Counted from the first letter of the stretch, positions 18,478 through 26,567 are shown. The stretch: 64,000 bases of DNA from Shewanella sp. ANA-3 (GCF_000203935.1 NC_008577.1:2852001-2916000); one strand, 5' to 3'. The notes: a model not told the origin generated them from the sequence alone. Translations and numbers: made by a program.

Positions 18478-18853
18478 ATAAAAACCGCGCTGTGGGTATA
18501 GTTGGACTGAAAAAGTGACTTATCGAAGTCCTGCACTATACCAAGTGTAAATTGGCGCAAATGATAACATCAAATAATCGAAAGCAAAGGCTTAAAAACA
18601 GCGGTTAATGGCTCGATTAGCTTAGCGTCGAGTTTGTGATCGCCATCACTAACTCAACAACCTCTTCAGCCTTTGGCCAAATATTGGGAAACTTTTACCC
18701 TATTTTAGGTCTGAGCAAACAGTGCTGAAGCTTTTGTTTCACTTAATCAAGCTCACCAAAGCAACAACAAGTACAACCTAAGCATCGTTTTTACAATCTC
18801 CCTTTGACGCTAAGCTTCGCGTGATGCTTTCACACTGTTAATAAGGAAATTCA
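18478..18853. promoter_or_regulatory. divergent intergenic region tsaB/hemB
   Basis: This 376-base spacer contains the promoters of both genes. I saw no RNA gene, repeat or clear operator in it. hemB has a good ribosome site (AAGGAAATTC) just before its ATG. Confidence 0.35.
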
Positions 18854-19852
18854 ATGAGCAGTACCAGAGAAAATACCCTTAAACCCCTTCGCCGTTTAAG
18901 ACGCCTACGCCGCACTGAAGCCATGCGTGACCTAGTGCGTGAAACCCAGATTTCCCTAAGCGACTTAGTCCACCCACTCTTTATTGAAGAGCACATCACC
19001 CAAGCCGTGCCCATTTCAACCTTGCCGGGGATCAGCCGTCTGCCCGAGAGTGCGCTTGCCGATGAAATTCAAAGGCTTTACGTATTAGGGATCCGCTATG
19101 TGATGCCCTTTGGCATTTCCCACACCAAAGATGCACAGGGCAGCGACACTTGGGATGACAATGGCTTACTCGCACGGATGATCCGCACCATCAAAACCGC
19201 TGCGCCAGAGATGATGGTGATCCCCGATATTTGTTTTTGTGAATATACCGACCACGGACACTGCGGCGTATTGCACCATGACGAAGTCTGTAACGATCAA
19301 ACCGTGGCTAACTTAGTTAAACAATCCATCACCGCAGCCAAAGCGGGAGCCGATATGCTGGCGCCATCGGCGATGATGGACGGCCAGATTAACGCCATTC
19401 GTCAAGGGCTGGACGAGGCAGGCTTTGAGCACATCGCCATTTTGGCCCATGCAGCCAAGTTCGCCTCTTCCTTCTACGGGCCTTTTAGGGCCGCGGTGGA
19501 TTGCGAACTTAGCGGAAACCGTAAGGGCTACCAGCTCGATTACGCTAATGGTCGCCAAGCCTTGCTCGAAGCGCTGCTCGATGAAGAGGAAGGCGCGGAT
19601 ATTCTGATGGTTAAACCCGGCACGCCCTATTTGGATGTGTTAAGTCGCCTAAGACAGGAAACCCACCTTCCCTTAGCGGCTTATCAAGTCGGCGGCGAAT
19701 ATGCCGGCATTAAGTTTGCCGCACTGGCGGGCGCCCTCGATGAACGCGCCGTCGTCACCGAGACCTTTATCGGGTTAAAACGTGCTGGCGCCGATTTAAT
19801 TGTCAGTTATTACGCAAAACAGTATGCCGAATGGTTAGCGCAATCCCGCTAA
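18854..19852 (+). CDS. hemB: delta-aminolevulinic acid dehydratase (porphobilinogen synthase)
   Basis: The 332-residue enzyme condenses two 5-aminolevulinates to porphobilinogen in haem synthesis. Zinc-binding cysteines are in DICFCEYTDHGHCG, and the two active-site lysines are in HAAKFASSFYGPF and MVKPG. The octamer-type N-terminal arm (RLRRLRRTEAMRDL) is present. It is a single gene with its own terminator. Confidence 0.97.
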   Translation: MSSTRENTLKPLRRLRRLRRTEAMRDLVRETQISLSDLVHPLFIEEHITQAVPISTLPGISRLPESALADEIQRLYVLGIRYVMPFGISHTKDAQGSDTWDDNGLLARMIRTIKTAAPEMMVIPDICFCEYTDHGHCGVLHHDEVCNDQTVANLVKQSITAAKAGADMLAPSAMMDGQINAIRQGLDEAGFEHIAILAHAAKFASSFYGPFRAAVDCELSGNRKGYQLDYANGRQALLEALLDEEEGADILMVKPGTPYLDVLSRLRQETHLPLAAYQVGGEYAGIKFAALAGALDERAVVTETFIGLKRAGADLIVSYYAKQYAEWLAQSR

Positions 19853-19891
19853 TACACTGAGTCTTCAGCCTATCAGGCAAGCAATTAACGA

Positions 19892-19920
19892 AAACGCCAC
19901 CCTAATTGGTGGCGTTTTTT
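19892..19920. terminator. bidirectional terminator hemB/msrBA
   Basis: AACGCCACC-TAATT-GGTGGCGTT has a T-run on the plus side and AAAA on the left, so it serves the convergent hemB and msrBA. Confidence 0.88.
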
Positions 19921-19947
19921 ATCCGTCATTTTGCTCGCACATTAAGC

Positions 19948-20853
19948 CTATGCTTGTAGCTCAGCAAAGAGGGCTCTGATCTTTTCAACCTTTGGCCGCA
20001 CCACAATTTGGCAATAGGGCTGCTCGCCATGCAAGGCGAAATAGTCATTATGGTAATCCTCAGCGGGATAAAATGACTCAAAGGCCACCACTTGGGTCAC
20101 TATCGGCGCATCAAATACCTTTGCCTCGGTTAATTTGGCAATCATGGTGTTGGTCTCTTCAATCTGCGCCGCATCGTGGGTAAAGACGACGGAGCGATAC
20201 TGCGGCCCTTTATCGTTGCCTTGACGGTTGAGCGTAGTGGGGTCGTGACTCTCAAATAACACCTGCAGCAGCGTTGTAAAGCTGATTTGCGCGGGGTCAA
20301 ACTCGATGTGCACCACTTCAGCATGCCCAGTTAATCCCGAACACACCGACTTATAATCGGCATCGCTCGCCTCGCCGCCCGAGTAACCAGATCTGACATT
20401 CAGCACGCCCTTAAGGCTCTTAAAAATCGCTTCAACACACCAAAAACAGCCCGCCCCAAAGGTCGCAAAGGCCGTTTTATGCGTCGATGTTGTCACCTCA
20501 TCGGCCGCTTGAAACACCATAGAGACAGAATTAACGCAGTGACGAATATTCTTCGGCGTTAAATATTCCCCTTCAAACACATGGCCAAGATGACCGCCAC
20601 ACTGACTACAGACGATTTCGGTACGACGACCATCGGCGTCGACATGACGACTCACCGCCCCCGGAATTTCATCATCGAAGGCAGGCCAACCACAGTGAGC
20701 ATTAAACTTATCTTCTGAGCGATACAAAGGCGCATGGCATTTTTTGCACAAATACACGCCTTTGGCGTCATGTTTATAGTACTCACCGCTAAAGGGACGT
20801 TCAGTGCCCTTTTCTTCTATGACATAGCGTTCAAAATCAGTCAGTTTGTTCAT
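19948..20853 (-). CDS. msrBA: bifunctional methionine sulfoxide reductase MsrB-MsrA
   Basis: The 301-residue fusion has MsrB first (about 1-125): zinc CxxC pairs CKKCHAPLY and CSQCGGHLGHVF, and the catalytic Cys in RHCVNS. MsrA (about 137-300) follows, with the GCFWCVEA active site. Together they reduce both R- and S-methionine sulfoxide in proteins. There is no signal peptide, so it is cytosolic. A strong AGGAG site precedes the ATG. The order B-A is the reverse of the A-B fusion of some pathogens. Confidence 0.95.
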   Translation of the reverse strand: MNKLTDFERYVIEEKGTERPFSGEYYKHDAKGVYLCKKCHAPLYRSEDKFNAHCGWPAFDDEIPGAVSRHVDADGRRTEIVCSQCGGHLGHVFEGEYLTPKNIRHCVNSVSMVFQAADEVTTSTHKTAFATFGAGCFWCVEAIFKSLKGVLNVRSGYSGGEASDADYKSVCSGLTGHAEVVHIEFDPAQISFTTLLQVLFESHDPTTLNRQGNDKGPQYRSVVFTHDAAQIEETNTMIAKLTEAKVFDAPIVTQVVAFESFYPAEDYHNDYFALHGEQPYCQIVVRPKVEKIRALFAELQA

Positions 20854-21230
20854 AAAAGTCTCCTTTAGCTCCTAAGGTATTCGCCTGCATAAGACCGTTT
20901 ATTCCTCAGGTTTATTGCGCCTCGGCCTGAATTGGCTTTTTGGCATAGTAGCCGCTTTAGTCGATAAAATCCTGTTGATTGAGCCATTGCTTAAATAACT
21001 GGAGGAAAATTCAGCAGTAATCTCAGTCCATCGTCTTGAGTGTTTGCACCAAGCAGAGTGCAAAGCTACACTTGCTGCGGGTCAATTCTCTACCCAAATG
21101 CTTTCTATTTTGGCCGCTTTGCACTAGGGCTTAGCGCACCATACCGATAATGAGATAAGTGGCAATGACTCCTTACCTTTATCCTTAGAAAGTGTTTGGT
21201 TAACAACCATATATAACAAGTAGAAACAAT
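20854..21230. other. intergenic region msrBA/2OG oxygenase
   Basis: The 377-base spacer separates two divergent genes. It has one modest hairpin (TTTGCAC/GTGCAAA near 21043-21064) and a GGAGG sequence at about 21001 that is not followed by a start codon. No RNA gene or operator was recognised. Confidence 0.3.
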
Positions 21231-22070
21231 ATGAAATTAGAAACCATTGATTATCGCGCAGCCGATAGCGCCAAACGCTTTGTCGAATCCCTACGTGAAA
21301 CGGGCTTTGGTGTGCTCTCTAACCACCCTATCGATAAAGAGCTGGTCGAAAGCATTTACGCTGAGTGGCAAGCCTTTTTCAATTCTGACGCTAAGAACGA
21401 GTTTATGTTCAATCGTGAAACCCACGATGGCTTCTTCCCCGCGTCGATTTCTGAAACCGCAAAAGGCCACACGGTTAAAGACATCAAAGAGTATTACCAC
21501 GTGTACACTTGGGGTCGTATTCCAGATTCTTTGCGTGCCAATATTCTGGCCTACTATGAAAAAGCCAATGCGCTGGCCTCTGAACTGTTAGAGTGGATTG
21601 AAACCTACTCGCCAGACGAGGTTAAAGCCAAATTCTCTATCCCGCTGCCAGAAATGATTGCCGACAGCCACAAAACCCTGCTGCGCATTCTGCATTACCC
21701 ACCGATGACGGGCGATGAAGAAATGGGCGCAATCCGCGCTGCCGCCCACGAAGATATTAACCTTATCACTGTACTGCCTGCGGCCAACGAACCAGGGCTG
21801 CAAGTCAAAGCCAAAGACGGCTCTTGGTTAGATGTGCCAAGTGATTTTGGCAATATTATCATCAACATTGGTGATATGTTGCAGGAAGCCTCAGGCGGTT
21901 ACTTCCCATCCACCTCACACCGCGTGATTAACCCAGAAGGCACGGATAAGACTAAGTCGCGTATTTCTCTGCCCTTATTCTTACACCCGAATCCTTCGGT
22001 CGTGCTGTCTGAGCGTTATACCGCCGACAGCTACTTAATGGAAAGATTGCGCGAACTGGGCGTACTTTAA
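21231..22070 (+). CDS. 2-oxoglutarate/Fe(II)-dependent oxygenase, isopenicillin N synthase-like
   Basis: The 279-residue protein has the DIOX_N region and a double-stranded beta-helix core. Iron ligands are His173 and Asp175 (AAHEDINLI) and His230 (TSHRVINP), with the co-substrate Arg-x-Ser in KSRISLPLF. Family enzymes hydroxylate, desaturate or cyclise small molecules with O2 and 2-oxoglutarate. The substrate is unknown, and no biosynthetic cluster surrounds it. It stands alone with a terminator behind it. Confidence 0.9.
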   Translation: MKLETIDYRAADSAKRFVESLRETGFGVLSNHPIDKELVESIYAEWQAFFNSDAKNEFMFNRETHDGFFPASISETAKGHTVKDIKEYYHVYTWGRIPDSLRANILAYYEKANALASELLEWIETYSPDEVKAKFSIPLPEMIADSHKTLLRILHYPPMTGDEEMGAIRAAAHEDINLITVLPAANEPGLQVKAKDGSWLDVPSDFGNIIINIGDMLQEASGGYFPSTSHRVINPEGTDKTKSRISLPLFLHPNPSVVLSERYTADSYLMERLRELGVL

Positions 22071-22119
22071 CTCAGCCCCAAGCAATAGATGCTCAAATTC
22101 GCATCAAGATTAAGCAATT

Positions 22120-22145
22120 AAAGCGCCTTCGGGCGCTTTTTTTAT
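22120..22145 (+). terminator. terminator of the 2OG oxygenase gene
   Basis: AAGCGCC-TTCG-GGCGCTT is a tetraloop hairpin followed by seven T residues. Confidence 0.88.
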
Positions 22146-22206
22146 GACATTCGTCGCCTTCAAGGTAGAATAAGCGTCTTTAGGTCATTTAGAACAAGGC
22201 GCTATC

Positions 22207-23148
22207 ATGGCAATTCAATGGTATCCGGGGCACATGCACAAGGCACGCAAAGAGATCGAAGAGGCTATGCCTCAGGTCGATCTGGTGATTGAGGTGCTGG
22301 ACGCCCGTATTCCCTACAGTAGTGAAAACCCCATGGTGTCAAAGCTTCGCGGCGACAAACCTTGTATTAAGCTACTGAATAAATCCGACTTAGCCGATCC
22401 TGAGATCACCGCCCAATGGATTGAATACCTTGAACGTGAACAAGGGGTAAAAGCGACTGCGATAACTACACTGCAACCGGGTATGCTGAAAATGCTGCCG
22501 GATCTTTGCCGTAAGTTAGTGCCGAGTCGCGATAAGACCGAAAAGGACATTCGCACTATGATCATGGGGATCCCAAACGTGGGTAAGTCCACCATTATCA
22601 ACACCTTAGCCGGTCGAGTTATCGCCAAAACCGGAAACGAACCCGCCGTCACCAAAAGCCAGCAACGTATTAACCTACGCAACGGCATTGTGCTCTCGGA
22701 CACGCCAGGGATTTTATGGCCTAAAGTCGATAACGAAGCCAGTAGCTATCGTCTCGCCGTCACGGGTGCCATTAAAGATACCGCCATGGAGTACGAAGAT
22801 GTGGCACTGTTTGCCGCAGGTTATTTCTTAAAGGCGTACCCGAAGGAAATTTGCGAGCGTTATAACATCAGCGAATTACCTAAGGATGATATGGCGTTAC
22901 TCGAAGAAATCGGCCGTAAACGCGGTGCCCTGCGTCCCGGTGGTCGCATCGATTTACATAAAGCTTCGGAAGTCGTGTTACACGACTATCGCTCTGGTCG
23001 AATTGGCCTATTATCCCTAGAAACTCCAGCAATGGCCGAAATCGAGAAAGCCGAAGTGGAACGTATTCTGGCTGAAAAAGCCGCCGAGAAAGCCGCTAAG
23101 CTAGAAGCGGAAAAACTGAAACGCTCAGGTAAACGACATAACGTTTAA
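22207..23148 (+). CDS. ylqF: ribosome biogenesis GTPase YlqF/RbgA
   Basis: The 313-residue circularly permuted GTPase carries G4 (NKSDL) before G1 (GIPNVGKSTIIN) and G3 (DTPGI), the hallmark of the YlqF/YawG group. It acts in late large-subunit ribosome assembly in the cytosol. The N-terminal IQWYPGHMHKARKEI motif is diagnostic. The C-terminal tail is a Lys/Glu/Ala-rich helix. It is a single gene with its own hairpin. Confidence 0.94.
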   Translation: MAIQWYPGHMHKARKEIEEAMPQVDLVIEVLDARIPYSSENPMVSKLRGDKPCIKLLNKSDLADPEITAQWIEYLEREQGVKATAITTLQPGMLKMLPDLCRKLVPSRDKTEKDIRTMIMGIPNVGKSTIINTLAGRVIAKTGNEPAVTKSQQRINLRNGIVLSDTPGILWPKVDNEASSYRLAVTGAIKDTAMEYEDVALFAAGYFLKAYPKEICERYNISELPKDDMALLEEIGRKRGALRPGGRIDLHKASEVVLHDYRSGRIGLLSLETPAMAEIEKAEVERILAEKAAEKAAKLEAEKLKRSGKRHNV

Positions 23149-23289
23149 GCGCTGTGTTTAATCACTTTACCCCGTCAATAGCGGGCTAAAGTGGCTCATT
23201 AAAGTGATGATTTAGATTAAAAGTCATTATTTATATTAAGAATTATCGCACAGCAGAATGTATTCACAGCCCTCAGTTTGATGTATCAG

Positions 23290-23320
23290 CCAGCGCCATC
23301 TCAGCGCTGGCTTTTTATTT
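23290..23320 (+). terminator. ylqF terminator
   Basis: CCAGCGC-CATCTCA-GCGCTGG is followed by CTTTTTATTT, about 140 bases after ylqF. Confidence 0.75.
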
Positions 23321-23447
23321 GCTCCCACGTATTCATGTTTCGCTGAGCAATCCCACTCAATCTACAGCAAAAATTAACTGCGACGTGGGCATTCATCGAT
23401 TCGCGACAATATAAGCCTTAAGCGATTTATGCTTAGGGGCGATTCCA

Positions 23448-23888
23448 TCAGTACAAACCAGAAGCACTATTGGCTTCGAACACTGGGGCTTGGCCTGCGG
23501 CTATCATGTTGTAACTCAACATAAAGGGCACTCCTCCCTCCGAGGCCATAATATTGTCCATCCAGCCAATAGGATTATTAAATAAGGAGTTATCGTGATT
23601 TAATACTCCAATGGCACCGTTGGCTTCATCAAAGTCCCAAACGACTGAGCCCCAGTGCCAGTTGAGCCCTTTTACATATTGCCAGCCAAGCAAGGCCCCG
23701 AGTGCGTAAATCACATCATCATCCATCACTCGTTGATTTGCCCGATAGTCACGCGTCAGTTCTGTAATCGCCGCCACTATCTCCGGCGGCGATGTGTGCT
23801 CCGACAAACTGAGCAATACGAGCCCTTTTTCGGCTAAGCCTTCGAGTTCTTTCTGAATTTCCTCAGATATAACGTTAATTTCGGCCAT
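23448..23888 (-). CDS. hypothetical protein
   Basis: I do not recognise this 146-residue soluble protein. It has an N-terminal helix rich in Glu (ISEEIQKELEGLAEKG), a DDDVIYALGALLGWQYV segment and several Trp residues (LNWHWGSVVWDFDE). The hydrophobic, tryptophan-rich second half looks like a compact alpha/beta domain of the kind seen in immunity or cassette-borne proteins, but that is a guess. The ATG at 23888 has an excellent GGGAGG ribosome site and is preferred over a start 99 bases upstream. It borders the integron cassettes at 24080. Confidence 0.75.
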   Translation of the reverse strand: MAEINVISEEIQKELEGLAEKGLVLLSLSEHTSPPEIVAAITELTRDYRANQRVMDDDVIYALGALLGWQYVKGLNWHWGSVVWDFDEANGAIGVLNHDNSLFNNPIGWMDNIMASEGGVPFMLSYNMIAAGQAPVFEANSASGLY

Positions 23889-24079
23889 AATACCTCCCTT
23901 AAAATGAGCCAAGCTTCTAAAGCAAGATACGGATAAATCCCATTGGCGCCAATACCACATTGGGATGAAAACACTAAAGCAGATCACCCATTGTAGATAA
24001 ATCCATCAGCATGAAATGGGACAAAAGCAACATAGACCCTTTGCTCTAACTCTTCAGTTTCGGATTAAAATTTCTAAGG

Positions 24080-24180
24080 AGATAACGCCCGGCTCACCGA
24101 GCAAATTTTTGATGGCGGCTTTTTTGCTTTTGCAAAAAAGGTGACAGCGGAAATTTGTCCGGTGCAGCCGTTTGTTATGT
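24080..24180 (-). other. integron attC site, cassette 2
   Basis: Read on the minus strand: R'' ACATAAC at 24180-24174, R' GTTATCT at 24086-24080, and between them a long imperfect inverted repeat (CGGCTGCACCGGACAAATTT against AAATTTGCTCGGTGAGCCG). An unpaired G breaks the stem, as expected for the extrahelical bases of attC. It is 101 bp long. The stop codon of the upstream cassette gene lies inside R''. Confidence 0.85.
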
Positions 24181-24732
24181 TCTTGTTGGTTCAAAATATA
24201 GGCCTTTCAGCTTTTCACGCTTAACTAACGATACGAAGCTCTCGCTTGCAATCAATAAAGGATGCTTAGCATTACCGGAGCCAAAGGCAACATCTGTGCG
24301 CGATAAATCAAAGCGCGGCAGTTCTTTTAAAAACGCGGGCGTGGCACCAACATATGATTCGTAATTGGCACAAACCGAACAAAATTTCTCAGCTCTAGAT
24401 TTACGCTTTTTGGTATCAAAGGAAACTACGTTAGATACAAACATGACAAAATATTCTGGTTCTTTACTGATTGCCACGAAATTTATGCCGGTTATGCCTT
24501 CTCTATTTAAAGTCTCTTTGAATTTCAGAGAGGCTATATAATAGCCATCATAAGTAGCCGATAAATCGTATGTTTTTCTTTTGATCTTAAAATCCTGATT
24601 TACGAACTCAAAGTTAGTCCTGTAATGACATCCTGGACAGACTTTTACGCCAATCACATCATCAAAAACTCTATCCGTGCTGGAGCACATGAAAGAGTCG
24701 TTATCATTAACGCTGACCGAAAAACTCTGCAC
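24175..24732 (-). CDS. integron cassette protein with two CxxC motifs
   Basis: This 185-residue protein is encoded by the second cassette. Two pairs, CPGCHY near 32 and CSVCANY near 118, could bind one zinc ion. The C-terminus (FVSLVKREKLKGLYFEP) resembles the closing segment of double-CXXCG and Imm11-like proteins, families that include toxin-immunity candidates; this is a resemblance by eye, not a family assignment. A GTG start follows GGAGAG. The gene is AT-richer than its chromosomal neighbours. Its TAA lies in the attC R'' core. No signal peptide or membrane segment is seen. Confidence 0.8.
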   Translation of the reverse strand: MQSFSVSVNDNDSFMCSSTDRVFDDVIGVKVCPGCHYRTNFEFVNQDFKIKRKTYDLSATYDGYYIASLKFKETLNREGITGINFVAISKEPEYFVMFVSNVVSFDTKKRKSRAEKFCSVCANYESYVGATPAFLKELPRFDLSRTDVAFGSGNAKHPLLIASESFVSLVKREKLKGLYFEPTRT

Positions 24733-24750
24733 AAACTCTCCATTTAGGGA

Positions 24751-24822
24751 ACATAACGCCGCCAGCAGGGGCAGACAAAGCGCGCAGCGGTTTGGCTGTC
24801 CCTCTGGCTGGCTTTGTTACGT
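24751..24822 (-). other. integron attC site, cassette 1
   Basis: Read on the minus strand: R'' ACGTAAC at 24822-24816, R' GTTATGT at 24757-24751. Between them the arms GCCAGCCAGAGGGACAGCCAAA and the complement of GCCAGCAGGGGCAGACAAA pair with bulged bases, the single-strand attC hairpin design. It is 72 bp long. The 24817 gene ends with TAA inside R''. Confidence 0.88.
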
Positions 24823-25422
24823 GCAGATCTTGCACAGATGTTTAATTGTCTTTTCATGTTCCTTACCGACTAAGCCAACATCTTGATGAAATCGAAATCC
24901 AGATTTTTTAACTTTAGCAGCTTCGAGAGCCTTTTTTGCCTCTGAGCCATCGCTACCGATTAATGCTTTAGATGCGTGCCACTTATAATGATCAAGAGGA
25001 AACGTGAGTCTATCAACATGCTCATTAAGCACATCAAGAGCATTGGCGTACTCGTTTTCAATTTTTCGAGTTGCTACCAAATATGGATAATCAAGGTACA
25101 CCCCGGTTTGGTGGTTTGGAAATTCTCTTTCCCTCTCAAGCACTTCTTTGAAAGCAGAAATACATCCATCCAAATCGTTTAGCGCTTTAAATGCGGTTGC
25201 TTTTGCCAATAAAGCACGAACATCATCAAATTTATCCTTTCTTGATTCGAAGTATTCATTAACCAAACGAAGCGATACTTCTGGATCATTATCAGCCAAA
25301 GTGAGAGCTTGGATTACTAAATATTGATCTCGCTGCGTTCTTGCTCGCTTCAACTTCGAATAGAAATGTTCTTCGATAGAAGCATTCCAATTTTTATTCC
25401 TGTACCAATCATCGGATGACAC
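24817..25422 (-). CDS. integron cassette protein, TPR-like helical repeat
   Basis: The 201-residue protein starts DDWYRNKNWN and is largely helical, with paired helices matching tetratricopeptide-like repeats (VRALLAKATAFKALNDLDG, YANALDVLNEHVDRL). It has no signal peptide or membrane helix. The function is unknown; helical-repeat cassette proteins are often adaptors or immunity and defence factors, which here is inference only. A GTG start follows AAGGAT by seven bases. The gene begins 14 bases after the recombination core at 25443-25437 and ends inside attC, the exact plan of an integron cassette. Confidence 0.82.
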   Translation of the reverse strand: MSSDDWYRNKNWNASIEEHFYSKLKRARTQRDQYLVIQALTLADNDPEVSLRLVNEYFESRKDKFDDVRALLAKATAFKALNDLDGCISAFKEVLEREREFPNHQTGVYLDYPYLVATRKIENEYANALDVLNEHVDRLTFPLDHYKWHASKALIGSDGSEAKKALEAAKVKKSGFRFHQDVGLVGKEHEKTIKHLCKICT

Positions 25423-25436
25423 AATAAATCCTTAGC

Positions 25437-25504
25437 ACGTAACATTTTATTAGTGCGCATGCGCGTTTACCTCGTTGGACCAGTGAAAACGCGCACAGTT
25501 AACT
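25437..25504 (-). other. cassette boundary core site, possible third (degenerate) attC or attI
   Basis: GTTACGT (minus strand, 25443-25437) is the 5' junction of cassette 1. Upstream of it TGTGCGCGTTTTCAC and GTAAACGCGCATGCGCAC form an inverted repeat that reaches an AGTTAAC core at 25504-25498. This would fit a 68-bp degenerate attC. An attI remnant is also possible. Confidence 0.45.
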
Positions 25505-25819
25505 ATCTGTATGCAAAGAACTTATCAGCATTCTGTTAAATATACCATCTGGAAAAACGCGCATGCGCGTTTTTCAAACCTATTAACTAAAATTCAGTTA
25601 CTATATTTAACTGATTTTATAGAGTTTTATTTATTTCTGATGGAATTGGTGCGTACTGATTTTGTCTAAAAATCAGACCAAAACACCTAAATTTAAATAC
25701 GACTGTATACCCATACATTGTTAGCCGATTTCTGGTAAGGCCAAACATAGGCAAATAGATAAGAATATGTATGGCAGCAGGAGTGGGAATTTTCGTTTGA
25801 GCTAACGAGCTGAAATACG
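25444..25819. other. AT-rich accessory spacer with GCGCATGCGC palindromes
   Basis: No convincing gene was found here. GTGCGCATGCGCGTTT lies at about 25454-25469 and a 24-bp perfect palindrome at 25552-25575. A 79-codon minus-strand frame at 25617-25856 runs into the repeat that follows and has no good ribosome site. Confidence 0.45.
25552..25575. repeat. 24-bp perfect palindrome
   Basis: GAAAAACGCGCA and its exact complement meet without a loop. The core GCGCATGCGC recurs about 95 bases to the left. It could be a protein-binding site or an end sequence of a mobile element; it also has A- and T-runs like a bidirectional terminator. Confidence 0.7.
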
Positions 25820-26010
25820 GAATGGGGCAAAAGCTTTTAGCCGATGAACAGTTCAATGGTCGTAAAGATTGTCATTGTTGCAACTGTGACCGTTGGCGGC
25901 ATGGATGCCGCCGTCGAGCCCTCAGGGAGGAGTTTATGGCGTGTCACAGGGGAAACAATGACAATTCATCCTGCACACCTGACGACAAACTTATATAGAT
26001 TTGGGGCAAT
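25820..26010 (+). repeat. dispersed hairpin-rich repeat, copy 1
   Basis: About 190 bp, roughly 90 percent identical by eye to the complement of 63648-63839. Internal inverted arms ATTGTCATTGTT...CTGTGAC and GTCACAG...AACAATGACAAT flank a central GGCGGCATGGATGCCGCC hairpin. It encodes no transposase. A short open frame (MNSSMVVKIVIVATV...) is kept in both copies, but is more likely a by-product of sequence identity. Confidence 0.88.
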
Positions 26011-26031
26011 TACGCTTTATTCAAGTTGCAC

Positions 26032-26547
26032 TTAATCGTTATTCTTCCCATCCGTTTTTCCGGCTAACTGGTCTAATAAAGCGTCCATACTCTGTTCGAG
26101 TAGATCGAGGACTAATTCGAATCCTTGCGTGCCACCGTAATAGGGATCGGGAACCTCATCCGTGTCGCAATCACTATAGGACAGCATCAACTTTAATTTG
26201 TATTGATATTCGGGTGGACAACGGCGGCGCAAATCCGCGAGATTGCTATTATCTGCCGCTAAAATAAGATCGAAATGCTCAAAATCGGCATCAATCACTT
26301 GTCTTGCTCGCATGCCGTCGAAACTCAAGCCGCGTTTTTTACCTGCAGCCATAGAGCGACTGTCGGGATGATCCCCTTGGTGGTAATCAATAGTGCCCGC
26401 CGAATCGACTTCGATATTAAGACGGCGCTCGCGAATTTTAGCGCGGCAAACGGCCTCGGCGGTGGGCGAGCGACAAATATTACCCATGCAGACCATTAAA
26501 ATACGTCGTACTGACTGTGCTTTTGCTAACACTCTATCTTCTAACAA
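26032..26547 (-). CDS. low-molecular-weight protein-tyrosine phosphatase
   Basis: The 171-residue cytosolic enzyme has the P-loop VCMGNICRSP with nucleophile Cys20 and Arg26, and the general acid Asp134 in DPYYGG. LMW-PTPs remove phosphate from tyrosines, often of exopolysaccharide kinases, but no such kinase lies nearby. The N-terminus is about 14 residues longer than usual. The next gene upstream is 20 bases away on the same strand. Confidence 0.94.
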   Translation of the reverse strand: MLEDRVLAKAQSVRRILMVCMGNICRSPTAEAVCRAKIRERRLNIEVDSAGTIDYHQGDHPDSRSMAAGKKRGLSFDGMRARQVIDADFEHFDLILAADNSNLADLRRRCPPEYQYKLKLMLSYSDCDTDEVPDPYYGGTQGFELVLDLLEQSMDALLDQLAGKTDGKNND

Positions 26548-26567
26548 CTTAACATCCTCTCGTGTTG

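Noticed and set aside
25617..25856. 79-codon minus-strand frame next to the integron cassettes
   Set aside because: It has no ribosome site, runs into the dispersed repeat and shows no family pattern. I cannot exclude a decayed gene.
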